Source of the DNA: Actinomycetota bacterium
Lineage (GTDB): Bacteria > Actinomycetota > Geothermincolia > Fen-727 > Anoxymicrobiaceae
Assembly: GCA_003154635.1 (NCBI GenBank)
Contig: PMDX01000092.1
Location: 2,582-11,353, forward strand
DNA: 8,772 bases
Direction of reading: 5' to 3'
Both the position numbers and the translations under genes were made by a program. A model generated the notes under the pieces. It did no database searches. It saw only the letters and a list, made by a program, of their open reading frames with translations, and was not told the DNA's origin. Numbering within the stretch: position 1 is the first letter of the stretch; each line of letters opens with the position of its first letter. This document shows positions 5,866 to 8,772 of the stretch, one piece after another.

Positions 5866-6675
5866 GTGGCGAACAGCTCCAAGAACCGAAGAAAAGTCCA
5901 CGTCGAAGGAATCGGCAGGAAGGCCGAGCTCCTGATGAGAGGTTTCATGAGGCTGCCTCTCGTCAACCGGTGGCACCCGTGGCTCAAGGAGAGCAAGACT
6001 GACATGCGATGGCTCCCCATCAACCAGGACATCGATATGCCGGGCGACGCCCCCATGCCCGTGGACCTGCTCCACCGCCTGATCGACGAGGCGTCACACC
6101 GGGTCATCATGGACTACTGCGGGTGTCGCAAAGGCTGGAAGTGCAAGGACTATCCGCACGAGATCGGTTGCCTCCTGATGGGAGACTCCGCGCTCGAGGC
6201 ACAGCGGTTCCCGTTCCGGGAGGTAGGTCCTGAAGAGGCTCACGAGCACGTGCGCAAAGCCGTGGCGGCCGGGCTTGTACCTATTGTGGGCAAAGCGCGC
6301 GCGGACAACTTCATATTCAAGATCAAGGACCGACACCGCCTCCTGACCGTTTGTTTCTGCTGCGAGTGTTGCTGCGTAACCCGCTTTGCCTCCTACGCGC
6401 CTCTCCAGTACCTCGAACCGACGTTCACCGTACTCGACGGCATTTCAGTCACGGTGGACGCCGATAAGTGCAAAGGTTGTGGCAAGTGTGTCAAACGTTG
6501 CTATATCGGCGCGGTGGAGGTCGACGGGCGAAAGGCCACGATAAGCGAGTATTGTCGCGCGTGCGGCCGTTGCGCCATCACCTGTCCCACCGGGGCCATC
6601 GAAGTCAAGATCACGGACCCGGATTTCCTCGAAAAGGCCCACGAACAGATACGCTCTTACGTACAGTACGACTGA
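5866..6675 (+). CDS. cysteine-rich 4Fe-4S (polyferredoxin-like) protein
   Basis: The 269-residue protein has 18 cysteines in four groups. These are C-x-C-x5-C-x8-C (C85, C87, C93, C102), the dense CFCCECCC block (C163-C170, six Cys), and two ferredoxin-type C-x2-C-x2-C-x3-C motifs (C202-C212 and C230-C240). The last Cys of the first ferredoxin motif is followed by Tyr instead of the usual Pro. The two C-terminal motifs should hold two [4Fe-4S] clusters; the two upstream groups probably bind a further cluster or other metal, which is inference. There is no signal peptide or membrane segment, so it is cytoplasmic. It likely passes low-potential electrons to or from an unidentified partner. Similar dense Cys blocks occur in ferredoxin-like proteins of anaerobes. 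It is divergent from the tetR operon, across an intergenic region with overlapping promoters and an operator, so it may be co-regulated. An inverted repeat copy begins right after its stop. Confidence 0.88.
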   Translation: MANSSKNRRKVHVEGIGRKAELLMRGFMRLPLVNRWHPWLKESKTDMRWLPINQDIDMPGDAPMPVDLLHRLIDEASHRVIMDYCGCRKGWKCKDYPHEIGCLLMGDSALEAQRFPFREVGPEEAHEHVRKAVAAGLVPIVGKARADNFIFKIKDRHRLLTVCFCCECCCVTRFASYAPLQYLEPTFTVLDGISVTVDADKCKGCGKCVKRCYIGAVEVDGRKATISEYCRACGRCAITCPTGAIEVKITDPDFLEKAHEQIRSYVQYD

Positions 6676-6720
6676 GCCTCCCCCACCCTGATCCTCCCGC
6701 CTCGAGTAGGTGGGGGGAAA
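6676..6720 (-). repeat. G/C-rich intergenic repeat, copy 2 (inverted relative to copy 1)
   Basis: Beginning at the base after the ferredoxin stop codon, this element reads on the minus strand like copy 1 at 5768-5811. The core (6677-6706) is 26 of 30 identical, including CTCGAG and the TCAGGGTGGGGG tail; the outer arm is less conserved. Within the plus strand, CCCCCACC (6680-6687) can pair with GGTGGGGG (6709-6716) around a 21-base loop. A 3' hairpin on the ferredoxin message is possible, but no T-run follows, so I do not call it an intrinsic terminator. Confidence 0.65.
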
Positions 6721-6749
6721 CTTCATTCGGTGAGGTTGCGTTTCAGTAG

Positions 6750-6777
6750 TTGCATTGTCGCGTGAAGGCAATACAAT
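6750..6777 (+). promoter_or_regulatory. possible promoter of the L,D-transpeptidase gene
   Basis: TACAAT (6772-6777, 5 of 6 for -10) is preceded, after a 16-base spacer, by TTGCAT (6750-6755), which keeps only the TTG of the -35 consensus. The start would fall near 6784, about 20 bases before the GTG start. TTGCAT recurs at 6777-6782, making a short direct repeat of unknown meaning. Confidence 0.35.
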
Positions 6778-6804
6778 TGCATACTAACGGGACATGGAGC
6801 GCGG

Positions 6805-7935
6805 GTGAAAATCAAGAGAACCTTTTTACGATCACTGGCATGGCTGGGCCGTCAAAAGACCCACCTTGTTATCCTGGTGATAGGTTTCGCGTTTATGCTC
6901 GTACTGCTTGCGGGCTTTCTTCCTTTCGGGCTCGCGTCGGACGCGTCGGCGTTCGGGCGCTTCCCGTCACAGGTCAGCATCGGTGGCGTGAACGTCAGCA
7001 AGCTCACGCGACAGGAAGCCCTGGCGAAGTGCCGAGCGCGGCTGTCCGGTCTTGCCGCAAGACCGTTTTCTCTGACGACCGACGGCGAGGTCATCTCAAA
7101 TACCGCCGCCGAGCTCGGGCTCGAGCTGGATATCGAGAAGATGATAGATGAAGGGTACCGGACCGCCTGGAGCCCCAGCATCATAGAGAGGATGATCAGG
7201 AGGTTCCTGAGGAGACCGAGAGCGCTCAACGTGCCGGTCTATGTCAGGTACGACGAGGCCAAAGTCCGTTCTTTCGTGCAGAACGCGATGGTCCTCATAG
7301 ACTGCAAGCCCCGAAACGCATACCTGGACGTATCGAGCGGCTCGGCCCACATGGTGAGCGCGAAAGATGGCCGGCAAGCCGACCTCGACCAGGTGCTCGC
7401 CGCGGCTAACCAGGCGCTGAACGAGGGCAAGCGCTCGGTTGAGGTCCCCCTCGTGAAGCGCACCCCACCCGAGGTCCCGCAGATAAACGTTGGTAAGTTC
7501 ATCCTCGTCAACCTCGACACGCACACGCTGTCGCTCTACGACAAGGAGACCCTGCTCGCGAAATACCCCGTGGCCACGGGCTCCAAGCAGTGGCCCACGT
7601 GCATCGGTCAGTGGGCAATAGTCAAAATGGAAAAGAACCCCACCTGGTACAACCGCGGCTCGACGTGGGCCGAGAACATGCCGGCCTCGCTTCCGCCCGG
7701 GCCCAACAACCCGCTCGGCACAAGGGCGATGACCCTCAACGGCGGCGGCGTGCTGATACATGGCACAAACGACACCGGGTCCATCGGATCCTCCGCTTCG
7801 CACGGCTGCATAAGGATGTACATAAGCAACGTCGAAGCTCTTTATGAACAGTGTCGGATCGGGATGCCCGTCTACATCATCAAGAAGAGCGGCGAGCCGG
7901 GCTTCGACTGCTCCCGCAAACCATTCTGGCAATAA
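6805..7935 (+). CDS. membrane-anchored YkuD-type L,D-transpeptidase, probable PG4-type domain
   Basis: This 376-residue protein is cell-wall directed. A basic start is followed by one hydrophobic segment (about 20-44), an uncleaved anchor or signal-anchor that places the rest outside the membrane. Residues about 55-170 look like the PG4/YoaR-type putative peptidoglycan-binding domain often paired with YkuD (VSIGGVNVSKLTRQEAL). The YkuD domain runs from about 231 to 367 and contains the catalytic block IHGTND (H319) through SHGCIRM (H333, nucleophile C335). Such enzymes form 3-3 crosslinks in peptidoglycan or attach other molecules to the stem peptide, using an acyl-enzyme at the Cys. All catalytic residues are present. 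GTG 6805 is supported by GGAG 5 bases upstream. The gene stands alone upstream but is followed after 34 bases by an FAD enzyme gene, so the pair may be co-transcribed without a functional link. Confidence 0.93.
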   Translation: MKIKRTFLRSLAWLGRQKTHLVILVIGFAFMLVLLAGFLPFGLASDASAFGRFPSQVSIGGVNVSKLTRQEALAKCRARLSGLAARPFSLTTDGEVISNTAAELGLELDIEKMIDEGYRTAWSPSIIERMIRRFLRRPRALNVPVYVRYDEAKVRSFVQNAMVLIDCKPRNAYLDVSSGSAHMVSAKDGRQADLDQVLAAANQALNEGKRSVEVPLVKRTPPEVPQINVGKFILVNLDTHTLSLYDKETLLAKYPVATGSKQWPTCIGQWAIVKMEKNPTWYNRGSTWAENMPASLPPGPNNPLGTRAMTLNGGGVLIHGTNDTGSIGSSASHGCIRMYISNVEALYEQCRIGMPVYIIKKSGEPGFDCSRKPFWQ

Positions 7936-7969
7936 GGCGATCAATTTTCTGGTTCGGGAGGTATGCTGA

Positions 7970-8772
7970 ATGGGCGGCAACGCTGTTGTTATCGGTTCCG
8001 GTGTCGGCGGCTCCGCGATATCGGCCCTGCTGGCGAAGCAAGGGTACAAAGTCGACCTTCTCGAAAGCCATTCATTCCACGGGGGCCGCTGCGCCTCGAT
8101 CGAAAGAGATGGCTTCGTAGTTGACTTCGGAGTCCACATGTTCAGCCGGGGCGCATCCGGTCCCCACAGCGAGGTCAACCGCGCGCTCGGTGGCGACCTC
8201 AACTGGGTCACGAAGGACCCACCCTGCAGGATCATGGGCAAGACCGAGTTCGATTTCCCTCTCGACATGAGGTCGCTCGTCAGGCAGGCGGGAATCGCCC
8301 GCAAGCTGGGAGTGCGTCCCAGGAATTACGCCGGCGCGTACCGCCTGTTCCGTGCGCTCATGAGTGGTAAAAACGTCGAGCAAAACGATGGGACGTTGCT
8401 TAGTGAATACGTCTCACGCTACACCGACGATGAGATGATCCACCTCTTCATCACGTGTGTCTCCCAGCTCTACTTCGCGATCTCTTACCTGGAGGCTTCC
8501 GCGGGCGAGTTCATCTGGTCGTTCGACAGGATGTTCAACGGAACAAGCTTCGGCTACCCGATTGGTGGCTCGGGCAACATACCCGGCTCTTTCCTTCGTG
8601 CGTTCGAACGCTACGGGGGGTCGCCGCATTACGGTGAGACGGTCAAGCTGATACGTGTCGAAGATGGCGCGGTTAAGGGCGTCGAGACGACCGAGGGGTG
8701 GTACGAAGCCGACCTGGTCATATCGAACGCCGGAGTGCGAAACACGATCGATATGGTGGGCGTCGAGCATTT
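7970..8772 (+). CDS. FAD-dependent oxidoreductase, phytoene desaturase/retinol saturase type (3' end outside the window)
   Basis: An open frame starts at ATG 7970, 8 bases after a strong GGGAGG, and runs without a stop to the right edge, giving 267 residues. The N-terminus has the FAD Rossmann motif G9-x-G11-x-x-G14 with Glu32 (LLESHSFHGGR) for the ADP-ribose and the GGR (38-40) typical of the amine-oxidase/phytoene-desaturase superfamily. DFGVHMF follows at about 55-61 and FGYPIGGSGNIPGSF at about 195-210, where CrtI-like enzymes have a Gly-rich Pro-containing motif. The fragment ends in the segment where the second part of the FAD domain returns (ADLVISNAG). The family includes carotenoid desaturases, isomerases and retinol saturases, so the exact reaction is open. 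No carotenoid partner gene is in view. The full protein is likely about 450-500 residues. Confidence 0.9.
   Translation, partial: MGGNAVVIGSGVGGSAISALLAKQGYKVDLLESHSFHGGRCASIERDGFVVDFGVHMFSRGASGPHSEVNRALGGDLNWVTKDPPCRIMGKTEFDFPLDMRSLVRQAGIARKLGVRPRNYAGAYRLFRALMSGKNVEQNDGTLLSEYVSRYTDDEMIHLFITCVSQLYFAISYLEASAGEFIWSFDRMFNGTSFGYPIGGSGNIPGSFLRAFERYGGSPHYGETVKLIRVEDGAVKGVETTEGWYEADLVISNAGVRNTIDMVGVEH

Noticed and set aside
5768..6720. Insertion sequence or transposon suggested by the flanking inverted repeats
   Set aside because: The enclosed gene is a ferredoxin-like protein, not a transposase, and no target-site duplication is evident; kept only as a repeat finding.
7096..8304. Long minus-strand open frame (402 codons) opposite the L,D-transpeptidase and FAD oxidoreductase genes
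   Set aside because: Both plus-strand genes have intact catalytic motifs and ribosome sites; the antisense frame shows no recognisable domain and no ribosome site.

Overview
This is a GC-rich bacterial window with eight protein-coding genes, two of them cut by the window edges. The mix of ATG and GTG starts, the membrane-anchored L,D-transpeptidase with a probable PG4-type domain, and a cysteine-rich polyferredoxin suggest an anaerobic or facultative bacterium, perhaps a monoderm such as a deep-branching actinobacterium. That placement is inference; there is no rRNA or other marker gene. I see no tRNA, rRNA, CRISPR array, transposase or phage gene.

Left part, plus strand (1-2335): the 3' end of an unrecognised gene, then a sirtuin-type NAD-dependent protein deacylase with an enlarged zinc-module loop, then a FkbM-type SAM-dependent methyltransferase. 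The methyltransferase meets the next gene tail to tail, and both genes take their stop from one shared CTAG.

Centre, minus strand (5653 down to 2332): a compact operon, tetR-type regulator > AMP-forming acyl-CoA synthetase > short-chain dehydrogenase. A near-consensus sigma-70-type promoter (TTGACA, 17-base spacer, TATTAT) lies upstream of the regulator. An 18-bp operator-like palindrome lies at about +8 to +25. The simplest reading is a self-repressed operon, induced by a fatty-acyl or other acyl ligand, that activates an acid to its CoA thioester and oxidises or reduces a hydroxyl/keto group. The ligase departs from consensus at two catalytic motifs.

Right part, plus strand (5866 to the end): divergent from tetR is a polyferredoxin-like protein with 18 cysteines in four groups. 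It is bracketed by two inverted copies of a G/C-rich intergenic repeat. A membrane-anchored YkuD-type L,D-transpeptidase follows, and 34 bases later a FAD-dependent oxidoreductase of the phytoene-desaturase type, cut by the right edge.

Most of the window is ordinary accessory metabolism. The points most worth following are the regulatory architecture at 5654-5865, the inverted repeats around the polyferredoxin gene, the non-consensus ligase motifs and the sirtuin insertion. I found no clear evidence for a wholly new system.
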